IMG/VR virus record: IMGVR_UViG_3300020380_000001
Coordinates: 124,001-188,000 of that record
DNA: 64,000 bases
DNA from: a virus
Strand: one strand, 5' to 3'
Below, piece after piece: positions 25,404 to 34,014 of the stretch; within the stretch, counting starts at the first letter, position 1, and the number at the start of each line of letters is the position of its first letter. A program made the position numbers and the translations under genes. The notes below the pieces were generated by a model, which was not told the DNA's origin, ran no database searches, and saw only the letters and a program-made list of their open reading frames with translations.

Positions 25404-26404
25404 GCAAAAAGAGACTTTACATACTCGTAGACACTATGAACATGGCGTTCAGGGCACGACACGGCGGTAGCAAAGCTGCCGATATTGATCAACAAATAGG
25501 CATGAGCATGCATATTATGCTGACTTCTATCGCGTCCTGTGTGCACCGCTTCGGGCAAGACACAGAAGCAAGGGTTGTGTTCAACTTCGAGGGGAAGTCC
25601 TGGCGTAAGAAGGTTAGTGCGCAATACAAAGCAAACCGTGACTTAAAGAAACTAGAACGCACACCGCGTGAAGTGGAAGAAGACGAATTGTTTATCGAAG
25701 CAGTAGAAAGCTTCAAAGAGTTTGTCACTGAAAAGACTAACGCGATTTGTCTTCAACACGACGAGTTAGAAGCTGACGACTTTATTGCATTTTGGATTCA
25801 GCACCACCCGGATGATGACCACATTATCGTGAGTACCGACTCTGACTATAAACAGCTTATTGCAGAGAATGTTGATCTGTTCGATGGCGTCCGTGACTAT
25901 ATGTACACAATAGACGGCGTGTTTGATAACAAGGGTCGTCCCGTAGAAAAGAAAGGCGTGCCACTTACTGTTGAACCTGAATACGAATTGTTTATGAAGT
26001 GCATACGCGGCGACAAGTCGGACAATATCTTCTCTGCATATCCCGGTGTCAGAGAAAAAGGCACTAAGAACAAAGTGGGTATTCGTGAGGCATTTGAAGA
26101 CCGTCACGACAAGGGTTACAACTATAACAATTTTATGTTACAGCGCTGGACTAACCACGAGGGCGAGGAAGTAAGAGTAAAAGACGCCTACGCCATGAAC
26201 CGCCTTTTAATTGACTTAACTGCACAGCCGGAAGAGTACAAAGTCAAAGGTGCGATTGCTATTGAAAATGCCAAGAATGCCGACCCAATCCCGGCTGCAT
26301 CAATTGGTTTTAACTTCATGAAGTTCTGTCAAATGTGGGCACTAAACCGCATTGGTGAGAAAACAGACTTCTTTGCTGGACTGTTGAGCAAAGGCTACAA
26401 GTAA
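25400..26404 (+). CDS. rnh: RNase H / 5'-3' flap exonuclease (T4 Rnh-like)
   Basis: 334 residues; T4 RNase H has 305. FEN1/5'-nuclease acidic motifs are seen in order: LVDTMNMAFRA (D11), DELEADDFIAFW, STDSDYKQL and GDKSDNIFSAYPG (helix-hairpin region). The enzyme removes RNA primers and flaps during lagging-strand synthesis. The arrangement and size are closer to T4 Rnh than to T5/T7-type exonucleases. Works with the polymerase and clamp encoded upstream. Confidence 0.88.
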   Translation: MSKKRLYILVDTMNMAFRARHGGSKAADIDQQIGMSMHIMLTSIASCVHRFGQDTEARVVFNFEGKSWRKKVSAQYKANRDLKKLERTPREVEEDELFIEAVESFKEFVTEKTNAICLQHDELEADDFIAFWIQHHPDDDHIIVSTDSDYKQLIAENVDLFDGVRDYMYTIDGVFDNKGRPVEKKGVPLTVEPEYELFMKCIRGDKSDNIFSAYPGVREKGTKNKVGIREAFEDRHDKGYNYNNFMLQRWTNHEGEEVRVKDAYAMNRLLIDLTAQPEEYKVKGAIAIENAKNADPIPAASIGFNFMKFCQMWALNRIGEKTDFFAGLLSKGYK

Positions 26405-26414
26405 ACTTTTCCAT

Positions 26415-26420
26415 TAAATA
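26415..26420 (+). promoter_or_regulatory. Late-type promoter element TAAATA
   Basis: Context CATTAAATACAT, 32 nt before the ATG at 26453. Confidence 0.45.
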
Positions 26421-26452
26421 CATACCTATAATAAAAACAATAAAGGTACACA

Positions 26453-26965
26453 ATGACAAGCAAGTTTTATCAAGTTGAAGAAAATGCGTTAATGGTTGTT
26501 GACGGTGAAGAAACCCGTCTTATTGTCGAAAACCCGGGCATCGGCCTCGTGTTTATGGGCAATGACTCTGTTGAGTTATACAACGACCGAACATCCTTTA
26601 CAAAAGCAACCGGCGTAGAACTAAGCAACGTTCGCACTAAAACGCTTCCTGAAAAATCTCAGCTGTATATTCGCGGTGTTAAGATGCCTGCAACTGGCGA
26701 ATTTTATTTGCCGACACCCGAGTATTCAAGTAAATATAACTTGCCGTTATTTAGGAAAAACGAAGTTACTGACATCCACTTTGTTGCGGGTATCTACCTG
26801 CTTAAAGAAGGTGAGGGCAAAGTAACGCCTAAAGATACCCCGAAATTAGACACGCTACTTGACGCGGCTGAAGGATACGAAGGCCCGTTTAAAGATATGC
26901 GTAAAGCTCGTGATAGAGCGATGGTTCTACGAAAAGAATACAAAAAAAGGACTAGAAACACATGA
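26453..26965 (+). CDS. Hypothetical protein
   Basis: 170 residues, ribosome site AAAGGT. Beta-rich N-terminal two thirds and a basic helical end (MRKARDRAMVLRKEYKKRTR). Overlaps the glutaredoxin start by 4 nt. Unknown. Confidence 0.75.
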   Translation: MTSKFYQVEENALMVVDGEETRLIVENPGIGLVFMGNDSVELYNDRTSFTKATGVELSNVRTKTLPEKSQLYIRGVKMPATGEFYLPTPEYSSKYNLPLFRKNEVTDIHFVAGIYLLKEGEGKVTPKDTPKLDTLLDAAEGYEGPFKDMRKARDRAMVLRKEYKKRTRNT

Positions 26966-27186
26966 ATAAAATTGTAGTATACACCAAAGACAATTGCGGA
27001 TTCTGCACTAAAGCCAAAGAGCTATTAGAGTCACGTGGATTAGAATATGATGAAATCAGTTTTAATGACCCGGGCGTACTAGCAGAGTTCAAAGAAAAGT
27101 ACCCAATGGCGCGCACTGCACCTCAGATCCTCATCGATGGTGAGCGTATCGGCGGACACAAAGAACTGGTTCAGCTTTTGGACTAA
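26962..27186 (+). CDS. Glutaredoxin
   Basis: 74 residues, the size of phage and small bacterial glutaredoxins. VYTKDNCGFCTKAKELL has the redox pair C12-G-F-C15. The cis-proline region is TAPQILIDG, followed by GGHKEL. It would reduce disulfides, classically for ribonucleotide reductase, with glutathione. No reductase lies in this window. Confidence 0.93.
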   Translation: MNKIVVYTKDNCGFCTKAKELLESRGLEYDEISFNDPGVLAEFKEKYPMARTAPQILIDGERIGGHKELVQLLD

Positions 27187-27189
27187 TTA

Positions 27190-28863
27190 ATGACAATACG
27201 TGATGCTATAACAACGCATACGAGCAAGCCGGGCGATGCGTGGGCGAGATCTAATATCTTACCTACGAAGCCTGGCTTCGTTCTTTTTATGCACGACTCA
27301 AAACCAGACCTCGAACACCTTGACTTTAGGCATGCTAATGTAACACTGAAGGCAGGTCGCCACCTTAAACCAGACAAACATGGCCACCGAGCTTTATCCG
27401 CAGCATGTGGACAGTACGGCACAGCATGTGATATTGAGGTTGACTTCTACGCATTTGACCGTAACAGTATTACTGAATTACTCGCGTCGTTTGAAATGTT
27501 AGTTCATGATGCGATCCGCGACCCGAGACGAGTTGCGGTTTCTGTTAACTGGCAAATCACTGACGCAGTGTACGCAGAAAATGCAGATCGTTTAGACTAC
27601 TGTTTTAGGACACTTGCTAACGCGAATGTGCCTGTATTTGTCGCCGCTGGTAACATGGGCACGGATCTAGTCATGTACCCGTGTAACCACAAGTCGGTAA
27701 TAATCACAGGCTCCCATGACAAAGATGGTATGATCAGTCTGTTTAACAACACGCCTGAATTAATACGTGTGTTTGCACTAGGCAAAGATGTTCGTGTCGC
27801 GTCCTTAGACAGCCGTACAGGGTACACAACTGATAGTGGTACTAGCTTTAGTAATTCAGCAGTGGCTGCGGCTATGGCTTATTATGATACTGTAGACGAG
27901 TTGTTGGCTGCGACGATACAAAATACATTGAACTGGAAACGAGCGAGTCTAAACAAACTAACATCCAGAGCATTGTTTTGTGGTGATCTTGATAGAACGC
28001 GATCAGTCAATAACGTAACGCACGGCAACACTGAACTCAAATACGAGGACGGCCTGCAGATTATCGTGCACGACTTCAACACAAGTGATTATTCAAGTGA
28101 CAAGACGCATGTTGAATACTGTGTTGATCACATAAACGAAAAGCTTGCTGGCGAAAACGTTTGGATACCTATGTCCGGCGGCCTTGATAGTGAGTATGTG
28201 ATGCATTGTGCTCTGCAATCAGAAGCGAGAGTTCGCCCTGTAATTATGCGCTACATGTCTGACTTCGGTAAGCCACTTAACGAATATGATTACAAGAACG
28301 CCATAGCCTATTGCGAAGCAAACAACTTAGAACCACGCTTCATTGATGCAAAGATACGTGAGTTGTTTGATAATGGCGAGTACTGGTATTTTGTTAAGAA
28401 GTTTATTACCCGTAGTCCACAACTCGCAGCGCATCTGTGGATGATCAATCAACTAGATGCCAACTGTATTTTGCCGGGAGATCCACTAACGCTACATGGT
28501 TCTGGCAACATAGGCATACAACCGTATGACTATTACTGCTATGATAGGATGTTCCATAGCAAGCGCATGACGAACAGTATAGCTAGGCTACACACTGCAT
28601 CTGGCAACATAGTTAAAAAGAGTTTAGAAATTACAGCGAGCTTGGATCCTGCTATGGCACCTGCAGAAAGAAAGCATGAGTTCTATTCTCGTTGCGGCAT
28701 GCCTGATACTGCGCCAAGGATAAAGTACACTGGCTTCGAAAAAGTGCGCGAGGAGTACGACAAAAAGTACAGCGCGATTGATTATTTTAATCGCAAGTTT
28801 AGGATGCCAGCAAAGCACCTTCACACCTACGGGAGTAAGTTTTTCTATGACGGACTTGACTAA
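27190..28863 (+). CDS. Subtilisin-like protease domain fused to a PP-loop ATPase domain
   Basis: 557 residues in one unbroken frame. Residues about 28-235 form an S8 subtilase domain. FMHDSKPDL gives the catalytic Asp36, KHGHRALSAACG gives His64, VAAGNMG gives oxyanion Asn155, and DSGTSFSNSAVAAA gives Ser219. All four residues are kept, at spacing almost the same as in subtilisin. No signal peptide or propeptide is visible. Residues about 300-557 form an N-type PP-loop domain with IPMSGGLDSEYVMHCAL (SGGxDS at 329-334), as in asparagine synthetase, QueC and related ATP pyrophosphatases. The zinc-cysteine tail of QueC is absent. The pairing is unusual; the function could be ATP-driven amide or sulfur chemistry with proteolytic activation, but this is speculation. 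Confidence 0.8.
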   Translation: MTIRDAITTHTSKPGDAWARSNILPTKPGFVLFMHDSKPDLEHLDFRHANVTLKAGRHLKPDKHGHRALSAACGQYGTACDIEVDFYAFDRNSITELLASFEMLVHDAIRDPRRVAVSVNWQITDAVYAENADRLDYCFRTLANANVPVFVAAGNMGTDLVMYPCNHKSVIITGSHDKDGMISLFNNTPELIRVFALGKDVRVASLDSRTGYTTDSGTSFSNSAVAAAMAYYDTVDELLAATIQNTLNWKRASLNKLTSRALFCGDLDRTRSVNNVTHGNTELKYEDGLQIIVHDFNTSDYSSDKTHVEYCVDHINEKLAGENVWIPMSGGLDSEYVMHCALQSEARVRPVIMRYMSDFGKPLNEYDYKNAIAYCEANNLEPRFIDAKIRELFDNGEYWYFVKKFITRSPQLAAHLWMINQLDANCILPGDPLTLHGSGNIGIQPYDYYCYDRMFHSKRMTNSIARLHTASGNIVKKSLEITASLDPAMAPAERKHEFYSRCGMPDTAPRIKYTGFEKVREEYDKKYSAIDYFNRKFRMPAKHLHTYGSKFFYDGLD

Positions 28864-29254
28864 AGAAAAGGTACACGAGTTACTAGGCGGCGAAAACGAT
28901 TTTAGTATTTTTGCCAGTCAGGATTCTTGGTTATTAACACCCGCAGCGTTTCATGCGTTGCGGGAGAAGATAACAGCATATAAGCTAGAGTCAGATCCTA
29001 GTATGGTACTGATTAATCGTGATGTGATACGTTTGTCACGCACAATGCGCGAGCCGTATTATATCCAGTACCCAAATGACAAGCGTAGAACAGTGACATA
29101 TGGCAGACGCAACGGTAAATTAGCTAGGATATATTCTGGTGTTGATGATAATGAAAAACAAAGTGCCGCGGTGTGGGTGTTTAACTTTAATATGGCAGCA
29201 ACGGCAAAAGTAATGGGCGATTTCCGCCCATTACTTGATCAATTAGACTATTGA
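28847..29254 (+). CDS. Hypothetical protein
   Basis: 135 residues from ATG 28847, chosen because GGGAG precedes it and the longer frame lies inside the fusion gene. Contains YYIQYPNDKRRTVTYGRR and an alanine-rich end. Its 3' end converges with the leftward gene ending at 29243 (12-nt overlap). Unknown. Confidence 0.7.
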   Translation: MTDLTKEKVHELLGGENDFSIFASQDSWLLTPAAFHALREKITAYKLESDPSMVLINRDVIRLSRTMREPYYIQYPNDKRRTVTYGRRNGKLARIYSGVDDNEKQSAAVWVFNFNMAATAKVMGDFRPLLDQLDY

Positions 29255-30301
29255 TAATATTAGTGTTTCTCTTGTAAGCTTGCCGTTCATTCTAGCGTCA
29301 AGCTTATCTACTCCCTTGTAGTACTTCTTTAATTCCTTAGCATCAGTGACCCCAGACATCTTTTTCTTGTAGTCTTTTAAGTCAACACGCTTACTTCTTG
29401 ATTCAGTACTAAAGCTGATTAGACTGGATCCCTTTACACTTAGTCCGTTCGCATCCTCGGCATAGTACACACCCAGTTTATTAAGACGAGTATCAAATAC
29501 CCACACTTCCTTGGAACCGATAAGCGTTTTTAAGTCTGCACTCTTAACACCAATCTCACTCCAACCAGGCCTAACTTTAAGTGATTTTATTAACTGAGCA
29601 GGATCCTTAGGCGTTACTTGTTTGCTGTATAAGTATCTAACGTCAGTTAACAACTTGTCGTACACCTTAGCCAAGCGTTTGGCGTTCATACGAGTAAAGT
29701 TATCACCTATAAGTTCATAGTCGCTATCGGCTTCTATGGCGTTATTAACATTAGCAAGTTCTTCACCATAAACTGCGATTAGCATCTCTAGGGCTTTTGC
29801 TTTGGGGTCGTGTGGCGCAAGGATAGTGACAAAGTCGTACTTGGGGTCAAGTAAAGTCGTATCAATGATCATACCATCAATGACATTATCAATCTCGCCT
29901 GAAATTTGTTCTACTTGCTTTTGAGCAATTTGCTCAGCTGAAGGCTTTTTTACCTTTGGTTTGCTGTCCTCCTCGACAGCGACTATAGACTGTGACTTTT
30001 CGATAACTTGATCAACATATTTCCACAGGGAGCCGTATTTGTCGGGGAGTTCCGCGCCGCTATTAAGTGCGTAAAGGTATTTGCCTATTACTGCGAATTC
30101 GTAATCGGGTAGCTGGTCCAAGTCTTTGGTTACAGACGTACCTTTATTCTCTCTAGCCCAGCGAAGGGTTTCGGTTTTAAGTTTCTTTTCCAGCACTTCG
30201 GACTGAGCCCAGTGTAGCCAATGTCGCCATTGTTTAAGGCATTCAGGGCTATTAAGCTCAGTCTTGGTGAAGCGCGGTTTTGTTTGTAATACTTTTGCCA
30301 T
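29243..30301 (-). CDS. Conserved phage protein, possibly virion-associated
   Basis: 352 residues. The C-terminal segment IGSKEVWVFDTRLNKLGVYY then SVKGSSLISFSTES resembles a region I know from proteins of T4-like marine phages (LWVFNTKYKTLTVY), whose role is unknown. The middle has a lysine-rich linker (KPKVKKPSAEQIAQKQ). It is the last gene of the leftward structural string. Structural role inferred from context. Confidence 0.75.
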   Translation of the reverse strand: MAKVLQTKPRFTKTELNSPECLKQWRHWLHWAQSEVLEKKLKTETLRWARENKGTSVTKDLDQLPDYEFAVIGKYLYALNSGAELPDKYGSLWKYVDQVIEKSQSIVAVEEDSKPKVKKPSAEQIAQKQVEQISGEIDNVIDGMIIDTTLLDPKYDFVTILAPHDPKAKALEMLIAVYGEELANVNNAIEADSDYELIGDNFTRMNAKRLAKVYDKLLTDVRYLYSKQVTPKDPAQLIKSLKVRPGWSEIGVKSADLKTLIGSKEVWVFDTRLNKLGVYYAEDANGLSVKGSSLISFSTESRSKRVDLKDYKKKMSGVTDAKELKKYYKGVDKLDARMNGKLTRETLILSIV

Positions 30302-30330
30302 AATTTCCGTCTGTGTGTTTTAATTATAGT

Positions 30331-30336
30331 TATTTA
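30331..30336 (-). promoter_or_regulatory. Late-type promoter element TAAATA
   Basis: Context CGTAAATAAC on the minus strand, 29 nt before the start at 30301. Confidence 0.45.
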
Positions 30337-30343
30337 CGATGTG

Positions 30344-31288
30344 CTATGATGCTCGTTCTCTAAACATAGTCACATAAGCAAACAATTTCCAGTCATTGCC
30401 CGACTCACTGTGCGCTGATAACTCGATCGTATAGCCTTTACGTAGGCGAATACAATCCCAGTTATCAAACGTTTCGTAGCCGTGACTGTCACCGTATACT
30501 GGTATTTTGTTCATGAATATTGCGTACACTGCTTCACGATCAAAGTAGATGTCAGCGTTGCCGTCGCCAGCTGGTGCCGGTGTTAGATCCATTGTTTCGG
30601 ATAAGTTCCAGTAACCATCATGGTCGTGGTTTCTTACAGGACAAGGCGTTTGTGCGAACCCGTGTGTGCCTGCGCCCATACCGGCATATACCACTCTGCC
30701 GTCCTCCGTTAAGGTGTAATCCAAGTTTACTGCGGTTTGCATAACAGCTCTACTCGCAATACATCTAGCAGTAACGTAGTCACCTACACCCGCGCCGGAC
30801 CACATAAGCTGGGCCTGTTGCACGTAAATAGGATCCATATCGTTAAGACCGTGATAGAACTCCAGCTTCTTAGTAGCCACTGGCGTAGCGGCACTAGGCT
30901 CCATGATTAATAAGTCGCCAGAACCTAGTTCACTAGTTGTCTCGCCGGCGCCAGTCCAGTAAACGTAAATCGTCCTGCCTTCTTTTTCCGGTCGTGGCGA
31001 ATTGTGAGTCCACACTTTGTTGCCCGTTGCATAAGAAGACTGTGCGATTGTTGACTTGACTTCTGTGCCGTTTAGGATGTTCCATGCGGCAACTGGTTCT
31101 AAGTCACCGCTCTGATCAGATATAACGATACTACCGTCAGCTAGCTTTTCGAATAATACATCGTTATTTGCTAATCCGTCTATCTTTCCAGGGTCGCTGA
31201 TGTTCCTAGACGCGTTTGGTGAAAACACGATGCCTGATATAGCGATGTGCTCGTCAGTCGTGTTGGTTACAGTTATAGATACACTCAT
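30344..31288 (-). CDS. Probable tail-fibre or tail-associated structural protein
   Basis: 314 residues, almost all beta in character, glycine/threonine/serine-rich, no enzyme motif. It follows two similar structural-type genes with no gap (31289 is the next base). The histidine-rich patch NHDHDGYWN resembles metal-binding loops of fibre tips. Assignment rests on composition and neighbours. Confidence 0.65.
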   Translation of the reverse strand: MSVSITVTNTTDEHIAISGIVFSPNASRNISDPGKIDGLANNDVLFEKLADGSIVISDQSGDLEPVAAWNILNGTEVKSTIAQSSYATGNKVWTHNSPRPEKEGRTIYVYWTGAGETTSELGSGDLLIMEPSAATPVATKKLEFYHGLNDMDPIYVQQAQLMWSGAGVGDYVTARCIASRAVMQTAVNLDYTLTEDGRVVYAGMGAGTHGFAQTPCPVRNHDHDGYWNLSETMDLTPAPAGDGNADIYFDREAVYAIFMNKIPVYGDSHGYETFDNWDCIRLRKGYTIELSAHSESGNDWKLFAYVTMFRERAS

Positions 31289-32032
31289 TTATACATTCCA
31301 ATAGTTGCCGTACCAAGGTCTAAATATTTGCCCTGATGTGTTTCTGTTGTGCGTCAATACCCCGTTCTCGCCTAGATCATCAATATCAGCGGTGTAGTAC
31401 AATGACACAACCGCGTCATTCATATCTCGTCTATCCTCGCGGTAGAACACTGCTATGCGATCTTGCTGGTCAATCCTTACGTTCAGGCCAGTGTGTATTA
31501 TCTCTTGTTGATCATAAACCCGTACTGAATATAACAAGTCGGGCGCTGAATAGATACTTCTGTCAACCGGCATGCGTAATATCCACAAGTACCCGTCGGC
31601 GCCGTTTTGTCTATGGTTTATAGTGACAGCTTTTAGGATAGAGTTGTACGGCGATATCCACGCTATTCTATCATTTGAAATGCTACTTGCACCTGTCAAC
31701 TGCAAGAACTCGTCAGAAACTGTATTTGGTCCTGAATATGATATACACCAAGACGGGCAAGAGTTAGTAAATGTCTCTCTAGTAACGGCCTTGCCTTTTT
31801 GTTTTCCGGTACACCATACACTTAGACTTTCATAGTTAGAAAGTATGTAATCTATTTCGCCAATCTCAGACGTTGAAAGGTCGCCGTCATAATACAAGGC
31901 AACTTGTGAAACATCGGTGTATTCTATGTACTTTAATGGCGTGGTGATGCCCTCTGCGTTTTCCAGCAATAGCTGTAGACAGGATGGATCCACGCCTTCT
32001 TTATGTCTTACTAGACTAGGTAACTGCGCCAC
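31289..32032 (-). CDS. Probable structural protein
   Basis: 247 residues, beta-rich with many aromatic residues (SCPSWCISYSGPNTVSDEFL). Overlaps the upstream gene by 17 nt and abuts the downstream one. Possibly a fibre or baseplate-associated component; no domain recognised. Confidence 0.65.
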   Translation of the reverse strand: MAQLPSLVRHKEGVDPSCLQLLLENAEGITTPLKYIEYTDVSQVALYYDGDLSTSEIGEIDYILSNYESLSVWCTGKQKGKAVTRETFTNSCPSWCISYSGPNTVSDEFLQLTGASSISNDRIAWISPYNSILKAVTINHRQNGADGYLWILRMPVDRSIYSAPDLLYSVRVYDQQEIIHTGLNVRIDQQDRIAVFYREDRRDMNDAVVSLYYTADIDDLGENGVLTHNRNTSGQIFRPWYGNYWNV

Positions 32033-32684
32033 CGTTTATTCTCCATATGTAAAGTGAATAATTCCATATAGAGGCCTTGGAACCAGCTAAGCCGGCCCGT
32101 AGTTGTATATCAATGGTGTGCGTGCCTTCGGCCAATGTTAATATAGAAAAATCATTGTAGCCGCGCTTGAGAGCAGTTCCCGTAGACAGATAGTCGCCTA
32201 AAACAAGTCCGTCGTTATTATCGGCAATCTCGTTTAAGTCTATAGTTGAATCCAGTTGTACTTTCCAACCCGCGGCATTTTGCGAATCGCTACAATTGTA
32301 ATTAAACCTATAGCCTACAAAGTAAGTACCGCCCCCGGCAGGGACACTGAAAGTACTTGACGGACCCGTTGACCATGTAGCTGAGGTAACGGTAGTTAGT
32401 GTTGGGTCACTGAAATAATTAAACCCGGTAAGTTCTTGAAACTCGAGTGAAGCGATGGCGTTATTGACGAATTCTTGCGTGGCACTTGAGGCGCTAGCAA
32501 GGTCTAACCAATCGGTGTTCAGCTCGTTCCTGAATTTTATTGCGCGTGTGGTTGAGTTAATCCAGACACTTCCAGCGATGACACTAGTAGGTTCTATAGG
32601 AGTGTGGTAAATTTTCGGGCTTTTAGATCCGATCTGTATTTCGGATTTAACTGTCCCAGTAAAAGCAAGGAATTTATCACTCAT
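32016..32684 (-). CDS. Probable tail-fibre-like structural protein
   Basis: 222 residues. The start (SVIAGSVWINSTTRAIKFRN) is typical of phage fibre proteins, where a short G-x-x-W-x-x-x-T motif recurs. The second half looks like a jelly-roll or C1q-like beta domain (PAGGGTYFVGYRFNYNC). A TAAATA element precedes it, fitting late expression. Confidence 0.7.
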   Translation of the reverse strand: MSDKFLAFTGTVKSEIQIGSKSPKIYHTPIEPTSVIAGSVWINSTTRAIKFRNELNTDWLDLASASSATQEFVNNAIASLEFQELTGFNYFSDPTLTTVTSATWSTGPSSTFSVPAGGGTYFVGYRFNYNCSDSQNAAGWKVQLDSTIDLNEIADNNDGLVLGDYLSTGTALKRGYNDFSILTLAEGTHTIDIQLRAGLAGSKASIWNYSLYIWRINGGAVT

Positions 32685-32709
32685 ATCACATTTATTCTTT
32701 TTGTTCTTA

Positions 32710-32715
32710 TATTTA
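32710..32715 (-). promoter_or_regulatory. Late-type promoter element TAAATA
   Basis: Context CGATAAATATAAG on the minus strand, 25 nt before the fibre-like gene start at 32684. Confidence 0.5.
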
Positions 32716-32743
32716 TCGTGTTCTAGACCTTGCAGAGCGCGGG

Positions 32744-32759
32744 TTATACTAAAGTATAA
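32744..32759. repeat. Palindromic motif TTATACT-AA-AGTATAA, copy 2
   Basis: Perfect 7-bp inverted repeat directly after the stop of the ferredoxin-like gene, sharing its 14-nt core with the copy at 1019. Confidence 0.5.
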
Positions 32760-32921
32760 TCAACTAGGCAGAGGCCGAACAGGAATACGGTTTTTCGAGA
32801 GTTTGTCTTTGAGATTTGTCTTTTTATGTTGTATGCACTTACCACAAGCCGTACCAACCAAATCCTTTTTGCTAGGCGGGTCACTTTCCTTAACTGCATG
32901 ACAAATACAAAGGTATGCCAT
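32760..32921 (-). CDS. Bfd-like [2Fe-2S] ferredoxin
   Basis: 53 residues. MAYLCICHAVKESD then LVGTACGKCIQHKK matches bacterioferritin-associated ferredoxin (E. coli Bfd: YVCLCN... VGNQCGKC). The four cluster cysteines Cys5, Cys7, Cys26 and Cys29 have the C-x-C and C-x2-C spacing, but the segment between them is shorter than in Bfd. Ribosome site GAGAGG upstream and a TAAATA element 19 nt before the start. Bfd binds a 2Fe-2S cluster and helps release iron from bacterioferritin. Another possibility is that it senses iron or feeds electrons to a phage enzyme. Confidence 0.75.
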   Translation of the reverse strand: MAYLCICHAVKESDPPSKKDLVGTACGKCIQHKKTNLKDKLSKNRIPVRPLPS

Positions 32922-32940
32922 TTTATTCCTCTCTTATTGT

Positions 32941-32946
32941 TATTTA
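32941..32946 (-). promoter_or_regulatory. Late-type promoter element TAAATA
   Basis: Context GTATTAAATAAC on the minus strand, 19 nt before the ferredoxin-like start. Confidence 0.45.
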
Positions 32947-32976
32947 ATACCAACGTGGTTGTAGCTGTGTCAGAAA

Positions 32977-33774
32977 TTATTCACTTAAGTACAGGTCTTC
33001 TTCCAACTCTGCTCTGTATTCTGGATCTCTAATTGCACGGGCGTATCTGTCCGGGTCGTACGAACTGACTTTGCCTGCCAAATAATAATGATGGGCCTTT
33101 ATGTTTGCTAACTTGCGAGTAACCCGGCCTTCAGATACCATACCGGTATGGTGATAATGTGATTTTTCCATATACCTCAGTACATGATCAAGTATCATCG
33201 GCGTGTACAGTATGCGGTTTCGGGTTGCTGTATGGATCAAATGTCCGAAACTAACTTCTCGTTTATGTGCATTTCCAAGTGGTCTTGAAACAGTCACATA
33301 GCGCTTTATATAAAAGCTCTTGTGTAGGCGATCGGTATTGTTCTTTACTATAGTTTCATATGCACATTGCATGAGATTCGCAAAAAACTTGGCGCGGTCA
33401 CCTGCAATGCCATGATACGGACCGTCAAGCCTTATTATCTTTTTTGACATGAACTGGGAAAATTCAACTTCGTCAAGTATCAAGTACTCACCGACGTGAC
33501 AGTAGTATGGTATGCCTATTCCCTTCTTCGCTATAGAAGCAAGAGCGTTGGCTGTCTTTACCATTTCTTTAGGACTAGGGATATAACCGTCACTTATGGT
33601 ATCAATGTCCAGATCCGGTGTGCATAGTGTAGTGGCTAGGCGCATTGCTTGCCAATGTTGGTGATTGCTACCTGACACGTAATAGGAATTGGCCTGCGAT
33701 TCAGATCTACACAACCGAGCTTTCGCCGCGGCTATATCGATGCCGACTTTCTCGAATAGTTCACGATATGTCAT
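32977..33774 (-). CDS. Hypothetical protein, basic
   Basis: 265 residues, rich in His, Tyr and Arg, no transmembrane segment. Starts 3 nt after the ArfA-like gene. No family recognised. Confidence 0.75.
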   Translation of the reverse strand: MTYRELFEKVGIDIAAAKARLCRSESQANSYYVSGSNHQHWQAMRLATTLCTPDLDIDTISDGYIPSPKEMVKTANALASIAKKGIGIPYYCHVGEYLILDEVEFSQFMSKKIIRLDGPYHGIAGDRAKFFANLMQCAYETIVKNNTDRLHKSFYIKRYVTVSRPLGNAHKREVSFGHLIHTATRNRILYTPMILDHVLRYMEKSHYHHTGMVSEGRVTRKLANIKAHHYYLAGKVSSYDPDRYARAIRDPEYRAELEEDLYLSE

Positions 33775-33777
33775 GTA

Positions 33778-33972
33778 TTACACTCTGTTATGAATAGCTT
33801 GGCTAAAAACACTTAATAAAAATGCCTTTAGCCAAGAATCTTCACGACCCTTGTGTTTGCGCTTTCTGTTATACTTGGTAGCGTCTTCTTCAACACGCTT
33901 CCTAAACATCGGCGTTCTTACCACTTGTTTAATGGCGCTTGGTTGGCTATGTTTAACTTTCTTCTTGCCCAT
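33778..33972 (-). CDS. arfA: ArfA-like alternative ribosome-rescue factor
   Basis: 64 residues; bacterial ArfA has about 72. AIKQVVRTPMFRKRVEEDAT followed by the basic NRKRKHKGRED matches ArfA ([33 protein letters not shown]). ArfA binds stalled ribosomes without a stop codon and recruits RF2. The last 18 residues are hydrophobic (WLKAFLLSVFSQAIHNRV) and lie on a 10-bp hairpin in the coding sequence, as in E. coli arfA, where cleavage removes such a tail. Strong ribosome site GGAGGA. ArfA is known from gamma- and betaproteobacteria, so transfer from a host is likely. Confidence 0.82.
   Translation of the reverse strand: MGKKKVKHSQPSAIKQVVRTPMFRKRVEEDATKYNRKRKHKGREDSWLKAFLLSVFSQAIHNRV
33798..33836 (-). 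promoter_or_regulatory. Hairpin inside the arfA-like coding end
   Basis: Perfect 10-bp inverted repeat CTTGGCTAAA/TTTAGCCAAG with a 19-nt loop, within codons about 46-58 and lacking a following U-run. In E. coli arfA an RNase III-cut hairpin at this place makes a non-stop message controlled by tmRNA; the same control is inferred here. Confidence 0.65.
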
Positions 33973-34014
33973 AATTTCCTCCTGGCGTTAGAAGAGGGCA
34001 TTGTATTAATGCCC

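Noticed and set aside
27190-28863. Calling the PP-loop half QueC of the deazaguanine pathway
   Set aside because: It has SGGxDS but lacks the C-terminal zinc-cysteine cluster of QueC, and the N-terminal half is a subtilase, not the amidotransferase of Gat-QueC.
33798-33836. Ordinary terminator inside the arfA-like gene
   Set aside because: No U-run follows on the minus strand; a processing hairpin fits better.
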